A stretch of 64,000 bases of DNA, taken from Thermomicrobiales bacterium (GTDB lineage Bacteria; Chloroflexota; Chloroflexia; Thermomicrobiales; UBA6265). Under the pieces are notes generated by a model. That model did no database searches and had not been told where the DNA came from. It was given only the letters and a program-made list of their open reading frames with translations. The stretch covers positions 91,827 through 155,826 of the forward strand of contig JAHBVL010000003.1 in the NCBI GenBank assembly GCA_019637585.1. The letters are read 5' to 3'. Shown one piece after another: positions 55,542 to 64,000 of this stretch (its first letter is position 1; every line of letters starts with the position of its first letter). A program made the translations under genes and the position numbers.

Positions 55542-56291
55542 CTACCAGTGCACTTCCACCCGGGAGCCGATCGACAACCAGTTGTAGACGATCTCGGCAG
55601 CCCACAGCGGCAATGCCACGCATCCACCGGTGGCGCCGTCGCCATTCGGCAGCACATTGCCGGCCGAATCAAGCGAATAGGAATGGAATCCGTTGTACCG
55701 GCCGGGATCGAAACCCACCCAGTACTTGATGTACACCTGACCCCAATCGGTCCACGAGATTCCGGCGTACTTGCTGTAGACGTAGTAGGTGCCGATCGCG
55801 GTCGAATAGAAGCCGGAGCTCGACGTATCCCAGCCGAGCGACGCGTAGTAGCTCTCGATCGCGGTGCTCCCCTCGTAGAGGATGACCTTCCCGGTGCTGC
55901 GATTCACATCCACCCAGCGTTCGCCACCGGAACTGGATGACGGCGCTCCGCCGCCCCAGCCAAGCGACCCATTGACCGACAGGTAACTGCCGAACGCCCA
56001 GCCGCGCGTTCCCTGGTACTCGACCAGATACCAGCCATCATCGGTCGGACCATCCAGAACGCCGACATACTCGCCATCCCACATCTGATCGAGAATACCG
56101 GCCCAGGTGCCCGGCTCTTCGCGCAGATTGAGGACATCGGTCGCGATCCAGCCATCCGACCAGGCGCCGGCAGGCTCAGCCCGGCCCGCGATACCAAATA
56201 CCAGCCCAGCCATGAGCAGCATGACGGCGGCACAGCGAAACCAGGAGACTCGCCCCTGCGGACGGCTCGGCATAACGTTGACTTCGAACAT
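55542..56291 (-). CDS. secreted L,D-transpeptidase with SH3-like domain
   Basis: 249 aa. Signal peptide/anchor (CAAVMLLMAGLVFGIAGRAEPAGA), SH3-like domain (IATDVLNLREEPGTWAGILDQMWDGEYVGVLDG, GWYLVEYQGTRGWAFGSYL), Ser-rich linker, then a YkuD catalytic domain (RWVDVNRSTGKVILYEGSTAIESYYASLG). The catalytic part has His in GFHSYSLDS and the nucleophile Cys in ATGGCVALPLWAAEIVYNWL; the usual SHGC reads TGGC. It would form 3-3 cross-links or attach proteins to peptidoglycan. GGAAGGGA precedes the ATG at 56291. Confidence 0.85.
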   Translation of the reverse strand: MFEVNVMPSRPQGRVSWFRCAAVMLLMAGLVFGIAGRAEPAGAWSDGWIATDVLNLREEPGTWAGILDQMWDGEYVGVLDGPTDDGWYLVEYQGTRGWAFGSYLSVNGSLGWGGGAPSSSSGGERWVDVNRSTGKVILYEGSTAIESYYASLGWDTSSSGFYSTAIGTYYVYSKYAGISWTDWGQVYIKYWVGFDPGRYNGFHSYSLDSAGNVLPNGDGATGGCVALPLWAAEIVYNWLSIGSRVEVHW

Positions 56292-56681
56292 GGGATCCCT
56301 TCCCTCTCGTGAAACCTGACGGGATCGCGAATGCGGGATATTCGCCACCTTTGCCGCACGGTTGTGCTGCAACACCACCGTACGTTCAGGCATGTCCGGG
56401 AGACATGCCCCGTCAGTCCCTGGGACCCTCTGGCCTATTTGGGTGATTTGTCAGGAAGTCACACGCTGTGCCTCAAGCACGGCACAGCGATGGGACATCG
56501 TGCCGTCGAACCAGCATTCGGTGCGGCACTGCTTCCCTCCATCCCCGGTCGGGTGACCAGTGTCCCAGAGTTTTCTCGTCGTTCCTCCCGCGCCAGCTAG
56601 ACACCGTTGCGCTCGTTTGCGCACGAGCAGTATCCCAGACAACCGCCGGGAGCGTCCTGTGCCCTGGATGAAAAACCGCCG
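56292..56681. other. 390-bp gene-free stretch with one hairpin
   Basis: I see no gene. The only clear structure is a perfect 9-bp stem CGCTGTGCC (56464-56472) / GGCACAGCG (56481-56489) with an 8-nt loop and no T-tract. Confidence 0.5.
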
Positions 56682-57815
56682 TTAGCTGGTGATGACCGGC
56701 CACGTCGCCGACGCAACCCGCGCCGCCGCATCGATTGCGTCAATGGCGTCCTTGCCTGGCGCGATGTTGCTGGGCAACGTGTAGCTGCGGTCCCCGTAGG
56801 GTTCGCCAATCGGCAAAAATGCCTCGCCAGGCCCGGTCAGCGTTTCGGCCACGGAGGCCGAGCAGTAGGGCGCGTACTCGGGGGCATAGCCCCCTTCCTG
56901 ACTGACGATCAACCGGCCGTTGCAGACTTCGTCCGCAACCTCGATCAGCGTACGGGCCATCTCCCTGAACCCGAAGGTCGTCACTGTCATCCGCCCCAGG
57001 GGATCCATGACGTTCGGGTCCTGTCCCGCCGAGACGATGATCAGCTCTGGTTCGAACGCTTTGAGCGCGGGCACGATCACCCGCCGGTACGCCTCCAGAT
57101 ATCCGGCGTTGCCGGTGCCGGTCGGCAGCGGGATGTTCACCGTGTACCCCTCTCCGGCTCCCGTTCCCGTATCGGTCACCTTGCCCGAGCCGGTTGGAAA
57201 GAGGTTGTCCTGATGTAGCGAAAAGAAAAGAACACTGGGGTCATCGTAGAAACCCGATTGCGTGCCATTGCCATGGTGGACGTCCCAATCGACGATCGCC
57301 ACCCGTTTCAGACCATGCTGCCGCTGGGCATGTCTCGCGGCGATGACCACATTGCCGTAGACGCAAAACCCCATGCCCATATCCGCCAGCGCGTGGTGTC
57401 CGGGAGGACGGACCAGCGCGTACGCCTTGTTCACCGCACCCGTCACGACGGCATCGACCGCCGCCATCACGCCGCCCGCCGAGAGACGGGCGATGCGGTC
57501 TCCTCCGACGCCGATCGGCGCGCCTTCACCCGTATCTCCACCCACTCTGGCGATCTCAGCGACCCGTTTTAGATAGTCCGGGGTGTGGAATGCCAGGAGG
57601 TCGGCATCTGTTGCTTCATACGGGTCGATGCGCACCATTTTCTCGGTGACGCCCGCCAGGTCCATGAGATGCTTGGCCCGGCCGACCTGATCGGCGCTCG
57701 AATAGTGGGGAACTGGCGTGGCGAATGGGTACGGGTCCCTCTCCAGCACGAGGTAGAGTCCGGGATTGTGGAAGAGATACCGCTCGTCGAACACCAGGCC
57801 AATCTCTTGTCCCAC
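56682..57815 (-). CDS. histone-deacetylase-family zinc hydrolase (AcuC/HDAC-like)
   Basis: 377 aa arginase-fold deacetylase acting on acetyl-lysine, acetylpolyamines or similar amides. Catalytic motifs: ALVRPPGHHAL (His pair), AIVDWDVHHGNGTQSGFYDD (metal Asp and His), FFSLHQDNLFPTGSG and IIVSAGQDPNVMDPLG (second metal Asp), and SQEGGYAPEY with the tyrosine. AAGGAG is 6 nt before the GTG at 57815, which I chose over the ATG at 57842. The acs gene nearby makes acetyl-CoA metabolism or protein deacetylation a possible link. Confidence 0.88.
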   Translation of the reverse strand: MGQEIGLVFDERYLFHNPGLYLVLERDPYPFATPVPHYSSADQVGRAKHLMDLAGVTEKMVRIDPYEATDADLLAFHTPDYLKRVAEIARVGGDTGEGAPIGVGGDRIARLSAGGVMAAVDAVVTGAVNKAYALVRPPGHHALADMGMGFCVYGNVVIAARHAQRQHGLKRVAIVDWDVHHGNGTQSGFYDDPSVLFFSLHQDNLFPTGSGKVTDTGTGAGEGYTVNIPLPTGTGNAGYLEAYRRVIVPALKAFEPELIIVSAGQDPNVMDPLGRMTVTTFGFREMARTLIEVADEVCNGRLIVSQEGGYAPEYAPYCSASVAETLTGPGEAFLPIGEPYGDRSYTLPSNIAPGKDAIDAIDAAARVASATWPVITS

Positions 57816-57912
57816 CTGTCGCTCCTTCTTCACGATGCACACGTTGAAAACAGATCAGGGGTCGCGGCGATGCCGCAACCCCTGCATGATCACATGTTTG
57901 CCCGAGGAGGGT

Positions 57913-58953
57913 CTAGTATGGGGAAACCGCCAGACCCATTCCGTCCATGATCCCCCACATCCACATGAAATAGCCCCATTCGTAAAAGCGGTAGGTCCCT
58001 GTACCCGGATCGGAGAGATAGATGCCCGAGGCGTCATAGCCGTACGCCACCATGACATGCATACCAGCGGTAACCTGATAGGTCCGCCCGTTCAGCGTTT
58101 CGTGAATGTTGCCATCATCCCCCCACAGCGCCAGCCAGACCACAACGGGCTTGCCCTGATCGAGGAACGTGGTGAGTTGGGCAGCGCTGCCGGCTCCGTA
58201 GAAGGTTTCCCCGCGGAACCCGAATGTGTCGAGCGCCCAGGAAAGTGGTTCGGCATAGACGCCGTAGTCATCGGTCCGGCCCCAGGTGCCGTGGATATTG
58301 CCCCGGTAGCCCAGATGCGGATTGGGAGACCACCCCACGACATTGTCGAAGGAGTATTCGGAAATGCCTTCGCCAAATGCGCTGGTCGCGATGTACATGG
58401 CGGCGTATTCACAGGAGAGGTTGCGCTGCTGCGCGTAGCGAGGCACCCACACCTTGGTGTGGCTTCCCTCGATCAGCGAGCCGGAGGTTGACGCTTCAGG
58501 CGCGGCAGGAACGAAATCGACGTCGCCCGACGCTTCCAGCACCGTGTAGGCATTGCACCCTGACGAGCTGCCAGGCACGATGGCGAATCCGGTGAAATAG
58601 GATCCCCCGACATTGACGTCAATCCAGTAGGACACCCCGGCGGCGGCGCCCGACGAATCGAGCGCGAGGAACGCCACACCATTCGATCCGGTCACGCTTC
58701 TGTCAGCGCTGACCAGGTTGCCATCTTTATGGAGGGCGACCTCGACCGGCGCGGACGCCACGCCTTGTCCCCCACCGCGCAGCTCGACTGACAGATCGAC
58801 CGCGCACCCCACGCCAGGCGTCAACGAGCTGACCCCGATCCAGGAGTGAACCGAAATCGCTTCAGCTGATGCTGAAGACGGCTGAGCCAGCCACGGAGCA
58901 ACCAGCACGCTCAACATGGTCACGAGCAGGGCAATGGCGGGTCGGCGAAACAT
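57913..58953 (-). CDS. secreted C39-like cysteine peptidase
   Basis: 346 aa. Signal peptide (ALLVTMLSVLVAPWLAQPSSASA), a beta-sandwich N-terminal half (about 35-165; ISVHSWIGVSSLTPGVGCAVDLSVEL, PVEVALHKDG), then a papain-like C39_2 domain with Cys in QQRNLSCEYAAMYIATSAFG, His in AGMHVMVAYGYD and Asp in GIYLSDPGTGTYRF. Probably exported and active outside the cell; target unknown. The ATG at 58953 is clear. Confidence 0.85.
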   Translation of the reverse strand: MFRRPAIALLVTMLSVLVAPWLAQPSSASAEAISVHSWIGVSSLTPGVGCAVDLSVELRGGGQGVASAPVEVALHKDGNLVSADRSVTGSNGVAFLALDSSGAAAGVSYWIDVNVGGSYFTGFAIVPGSSSGCNAYTVLEASGDVDFVPAAPEASTSGSLIEGSHTKVWVPRYAQQRNLSCEYAAMYIATSAFGEGISEYSFDNVVGWSPNPHLGYRGNIHGTWGRTDDYGVYAEPLSWALDTFGFRGETFYGAGSAAQLTTFLDQGKPVVVWLALWGDDGNIHETLNGRTYQVTAGMHVMVAYGYDASGIYLSDPGTGTYRFYEWGYFMWMWGIMDGMGLAVSPY

Positions 58954-59379
58954 AGAACACTGACTCCTCGGATTGGTCCTCGGCTGGACTCCGCGCGGGG
59001 AACTCAGCGATCATCTGCCCGGTGCGACCCAGCGCAGGCGATCGATGTCCAGGGGAGCATCAGAGTGGAGCTTGGCTCGATGCCAGCGGGGGTTTAGCAG
59101 CCTCTGGACTCCCCTCAGATCCAGATACTCTGCAAAGACCATACCACACCCTGGGGCGCCCCTCAAAAGCGTACGTACACCTATTTTACGCAAAGAGACG
59201 CCGCTCCGCAACTCGGTCGATGGCGAGCCACGTCTCCGGTCCGCCACGAACCTACTCATCCAGCGAGATTTGGTAAACTGAATTGGCGGATCACGCCATT
59301 TTTCACCCGATTTGTCGCCGGCTCAGGTGGCGGGAAGATCGCTACGACACGCCTGCGCGTTTGCTGGAGAGTACCCGCC
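58954..59379. other. 426-bp divergent intergenic region
   Basis: Lies between the C39 peptidase (minus) and the Lrp-type regulator (plus). It contains a short palindrome GCGTACGTAC near 59168 followed by the AT-rich CTATTTTACGC, and GGTAAACTGAATTGG near 59270, either of which could include promoter elements. No gene is visible. Confidence 0.4.
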
Positions 59380-59844
59380 ATGCCTCGAACTGTTTCGTCG
59401 ACCGACCGCGCCATCATCCGACTGTTGCAGCAGAATGCGCGGGCGTCGTTTGCGGAGCTGAGTCGCCAAACCAACATCCCGGAATCGACCGTCCGCCGCC
59501 GCATGGAGCGGTTGCAGGAACTGGGGGTCATCGAGTTCTCGATGATCGCCGATCCGGCGAAACTCGGCTACCAGCTCCGGGCGATCATCGGCATCCGCGT
59601 GGATGTTCGCGATCTCGACGCCATTGCCGCCACCGTGCGGGAAATGGATGAAGTCGCATTCGCCGCATTCGTCACCGGCAGCGTCGACATCATCATCCAT
59701 GTCATCGTGCAGCATCAGGAAGGCCTCGTCGACCTCCTGCAGCGCCTCGCGGCCATCAGCGGCGTCCGCTCGACGGAAACCTTCGTCATGCCCTGGGTTA
59801 TCAAGCCGGCCACCGCGTGGCGGCTGCCGCAAGAGGTTGACTAG
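59380..59844 (+). CDS. Lrp/AsnC family transcriptional regulator
   Basis: 154 aa. N-terminal HTH (SSTDRAIIRLLQQNARASFAELSRQTNIPESTVRRRMERLQELGVIE) and C-terminal RAM domain (LRAIIGIRVDVRDLDAIAATVREMDEVAFAAFVTGSVDIIIHVIVQHQEGLVDLL). Such proteins respond to amino acids as octamers. Ligand and targets are not evident from neighbours. Confidence 0.92.
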   Translation: MPRTVSSTDRAIIRLLQQNARASFAELSRQTNIPESTVRRRMERLQELGVIEFSMIADPAKLGYQLRAIIGIRVDVRDLDAIAATVREMDEVAFAAFVTGSVDIIIHVIVQHQEGLVDLLQRLAAISGVRSTETFVMPWVIKPATAWRLPQEVD

Positions 59845-59860
59845 CAGGCGGACGGATCCG

Positions 59861-59927
<67 letters not shown>

Positions 59928-59969
59928 CCCCTTTCCGCCTCTCCGCCAATTCGCCTCTCCGCCTGGCCC

Positions 59970-60335
59970 TTACGCGTTCGACTCGCCAATCGCGTAAACG
60001 ATCAACACCAGCACCAATGCGACCAACGATGCGAAGAACGCGATCCGGTTGCGTTCGGCCGCCGGCCGCTCCGCAGTAGCGAACATGTGCTCGGCGCCGA
60101 CCGGAATGATGACGGCCAATGCCAGGATGTAGTGGACCGCGGTGATCTCGTGATCGCCGCCCAGCAACGAGAAGCCCAGCACATATTGAAGAAGAAGGAG
60201 CCCAGCCGCGGCGAACGACACACCGCGCAGCCACGTGAACTCCGTTCCCTTCGACCAGCGCAGATAGTTGGCAATCGTCGACACCAGAAACGCGATCACG
60301 ACAGCCAGGCCTACGATCATATGCACAGTCGTCAT
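59970..60335 (-). CDS. small integral membrane protein (four helices)
   Basis: 121 aa, family not recognised. Four hydrophobic segments: MIVGLAVVIAFLVSTIANYL, GVSFAAAGLLLLQYVLGFSLL, VHYILALAVIIPVGAEHMF and IAFFASLVALVLVLIVYAIG. Histidines in TTVHMI, AVHYILAL and GAEHMF sit inside or at the edge of helices, a pattern that could bind heme or metal (inference). AGGAG lies 6 nt before the ATG. Confidence 0.75.
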   Translation of the reverse strand: MTTVHMIVGLAVVIAFLVSTIANYLRWSKGTEFTWLRGVSFAAAGLLLLQYVLGFSLLGGDHEITAVHYILALAVIIPVGAEHMFATAERPAAERNRIAFFASLVALVLVLIVYAIGESNA

Positions 60336-60545
60336 CTCGTTCTCCTCGTCATAACTGCTCACACCACAGCGTGTCGTTCGGAATTGTACGGCGAATCACG
60401 TGCGCGACTGGCCAGGCGCAAATCAGCCGTGTTCCCCATCATCACCGGCCTTTGTATACTCACGCACAGAGCGTAGACGCGCAGTCTGGAACGGTTTCGC
60501 GGTCGTTGAAGCGAGATTCCAGCACTGCATCAGGAGGATCGAACA

Positions 60546-62513
<1,968 letters not shown>

Positions 62514-62609
62514 TCGCTGACATCATCGATCGAACGGAGGCGCCGGCTGGACTTCCAGCCGGCGCTCTCAGCTCATATGGGCTGAGCTTCCGGGACACAC
62601 CCTACCCGC

Positions 62610-62722
62610 GCAACCGCGACGCCGTAAACGGCTCCGCTCACGGTGCGATGCCCCTGGAGGGGCTCGATTTCAGGTCCGGAGGACCTTCGCACCGTGAGCC
62701 CGGTCCGTTCACGGCCGGGCGG
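62610..62722 (+). repeat. full ~110-bp palindromic repeat
   Basis: Full copy in the same orientation as the partial one at 8051. Nested stems: GCCGTAAACGGC, CCCCTGGAGGGG, AGGTCCGGAGGACCT and CACCGTGAGCCCGGTCCG with TTCACGGCC. It lies between acs and the convergent J-domain gene; the inverted sister copy is at 40921. Confidence 0.8.
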
Positions 62723-62773
62723 ATCTCGCGGAACCGCGAGTGGCCCCGGACACACATCGTAGAGAAACCCCGC

Positions 62774-63283
62774 CTAGACGAATCTCTCGACAATCGACGC
62801 CACAATCCCCCACAACAGCACGAGCACGATGCCGACCGCCAGCAGGACCGTGAACAAGCGCAGAAGGCTGGCCGTGGCGTGGCGGTCGTTCCTGCGGCGC
62901 TCTTGCCGGTTCTGCTCTCGTGCCACGGCCAGAATCTCTTCGTAGACATCATTCCGGCCGCCGGGCACGCCAAAACCGCCGAAGTACCGGTTCATCACCT
63001 CATCCTGGATCGCTGCGCTCCGCCGGTTGGTGTCGTACTGGCGGCGCTCGGCGGGATCGGTCAGCACCCGATACGCCTCGTTCAGGAAACGCGCCATCCG
63101 CTCCGATTCGGCCTTGGCCTCCAGTGATGCCCGGTCGGGGTGGACGCGCTTCATGGCCGCCCGGTAGGCGCGCTTGATCTGATCGGGCGTCGCGGTTTCG
63201 GCGATACCGAGCGCACCGTAGTAGTCGGGCAGAGTGCTCGCCGATCTGTCGGGATTCCAGTTGTCCGAATTCGGTGACCCCAC
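62774..63283 (-). CDS. J-domain protein with C-terminal membrane helix
   Basis: 169 aa. J domain at about residues 20-85 (DYYGALGIAETATPDQIKRAYRAAMKRVHPDRAS, EAYRVLTDPAERRQYD) with the HPD motif needed to stimulate DnaK ATPase. An Arg-rich stretch (NRQERRRNDR) precedes a single C-terminal helix (LLRLFTVLLAVGIVLVLLWGIVASIV), so it may recruit DnaK to the membrane. It lacks the Gly/Phe and zinc regions of DnaJ. GAGAGG lies 6 nt before the GTG at 63283; ATG 63304 is an alternative. Confidence 0.88.
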   Translation of the reverse strand: MGSPNSDNWNPDRSASTLPDYYGALGIAETATPDQIKRAYRAAMKRVHPDRASLEAKAESERMARFLNEAYRVLTDPAERRQYDTNRRSAAIQDEVMNRYFGGFGVPGGRNDVYEEILAVAREQNRQERRRNDRHATASLLRLFTVLLAVGIVLVLLWGIVASIVERFV

Positions 63284-63422
63284 CAAGAACCTCTCTCGCG
63301 CCATCCACCCGCCAGCGACCGGATGATCCATTCATTATTCTGCGCTGGCCGGCACAACGAGTACAATCGGCGCAATCGATGGTCAGTGTGATTCGCTGCA
63401 CGCAGCGCACGGGGATTTGGGG

Positions 63423-64000
63423 ATGGACGTCCAGCTCATAACGGTTCCATACCGCTACGACGAGTTGAATCAGGGTGTCGGGGGCGGTCCGAAAGCGCTC
63501 CTGGCCGCGGGGTTCGCCGACGATGCATCCAAAGCCGGCACACCGCTGACTACGGCCGGCGACGCATTTCTCGACCCCGCCGATCGTGAATCTGGCCGCA
63601 CCGCTATCAACATCGGAAAACTCGGTGCGTCGACCGCGGCGTTGATCGAGCAGGCACGCACCGCAGGACATCCCTGCCTCGTTCTGGCCGGAGACGACAC
63701 GGCCGCCATTGGCGTTGTTTCCGGGTTACAGGCCGCTCATGGCGCTGGCGCCCGGATTGGCGTCGTCTGGATCGATGCGCACGGCGACTTCAATACACCC
63801 GAAACCAGCTACAGCGGCATCCTCGCCGGCATGTCCCTGGCGATTGTGGCCGGTCTGGCCGGACCAAACTGGCGCGAAGCGGCCAAGCTGGCCGCGCCGA
63901 TCTCTACCGACAGGATCATTGTGGGCGGCGCTCGCGCGCTGGACGCCAAGGAGGCCGCCCTCCTGACGGTCACCGACGTGCGCCTCTTCAACACCGGCGA
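63423..64000 (+). CDS. arginase/agmatinase family protein, 3' end beyond the window
   Basis: 192 residues visible, open at the right edge. The arginase fold is recognisable from QGVGGGPKALLAAG, the metal motif VVWIDAHGDFNTPETSYSGILAGMSLAIVAG (DAHxD) and VGGARALDAKE. In arginases the segment before it reads GGDHS, with the His binding Mn; here it reads AGDDTAAIG, so that ligand is Asp. Catalysis on guanidino compounds is therefore uncertain. The weak ribosome binding site GGGGAT precedes the ATG. Confidence 0.8.
   Translation, partial: MDVQLITVPYRYDELNQGVGGGPKALLAAGFADDASKAGTPLTTAGDAFLDPADRESGRTAINIGKLGASTAALIEQARTAGHPCLVLAGDDTAAIGVVSGLQAAHGAGARIGVVWIDAHGDFNTPETSYSGILAGMSLAIVAGLAGPNWREAAKLAAPISTDRIIVGGARALDAKEAALLTVTDVRLFNTG

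Overview
The window is high-GC bacterial chromosome with tightly packed genes. The gene set points to the Chloroflexota, most likely the Thermomicrobia/Sphaerobacter side. Pointers are a CIRCE-controlled hrcA-grpE-dnaK operon, fused ispDF, a SpoVS protein beside rny, TAT-exported ABC binding protein, several secreted cupredoxins, a selenocysteine tRNA and many GTG/TTG starts. The phylum call is inferred from gene content, not from a marker-gene tree.

Layout. 1-7 kb: CocE/NonD hydrolase, LytR-CpsA-Psr protein, RNase Z, then a murA / response regulator / GT2 mannosyltransferase run. 7-8 kb: secreted double cupredoxin. 8.4-15.8 kb: complete F1Fo ATP synthase operon on the minus strand (atpI/Z-B-E-F-H-A-G-D-C). 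15.9-18.4 kb: MATE exporter coupled to a C45-type Ntn hydrolase. 18.4-21.2 kb: an accessory island with a decayed phage-type DUF5131 gene, repeats, and an overlapping two-gene module (unknown 268-aa protein plus PIN toxin-like protein). 21.2-26.8 kb: rny, spoVS, PHP phosphatase, ispDF, dtd and a small membrane protein. 27-35.4 kb: a LacI-regulated family-5 ABC importer operon ending in a Gfo/Idh/MocA oxidoreductase, probably for an oligosaccharide or glycoside. 35.7-39.4 kb: heat-shock operon. 39.5-45 kb: two poorly known proteins, two cupredoxin proteins, a DUF59 Fe-S factor, a TSUP transporter and tRNA-Sec. 45-47.5 kb: divergent RpiR regulator and LarC. 47.7-52.8 kb: envelope operon (DUF2207 protein, WecG/TagA transferase, zinc-finger membrane protein, MurJ). 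52.9-55 kb: Fur-family regulator with a Zn/Mn ABC pair lacking its binding protein. 55-64 kb: L,D-transpeptidase, HDAC-like deacetylase, secreted C39-like protease, Lrp regulator, small membrane protein, acetyl-CoA synthetase, J-domain membrane protein and a partial arginase-family gene.

The non-coding space is unusually rich in repeats. There are three families of perfect heptamer tandem arrays, mostly next to gene 3' ends; two inverted-repeat (MITE-like) elements; a palindromic repeat of about 110 bp in three copies; a 25-bp palindromic repeat in four copies; and a composite GTCATYCTGAGC-type repeat in four places. In two cases a repeat supplies the stop codon of the adjacent gene.

Leading candidates for novelty are the 268-aa/PIN pair at 18,983-20,273, the membrane protein with three cytoplasmic CPxxYPVKGN repeats and an extracellular cupredoxin at 41,169-42,653, the heptamer repeats, and the arginase-like protein in which a conserved metal-ligand histidine is replaced by aspartate.
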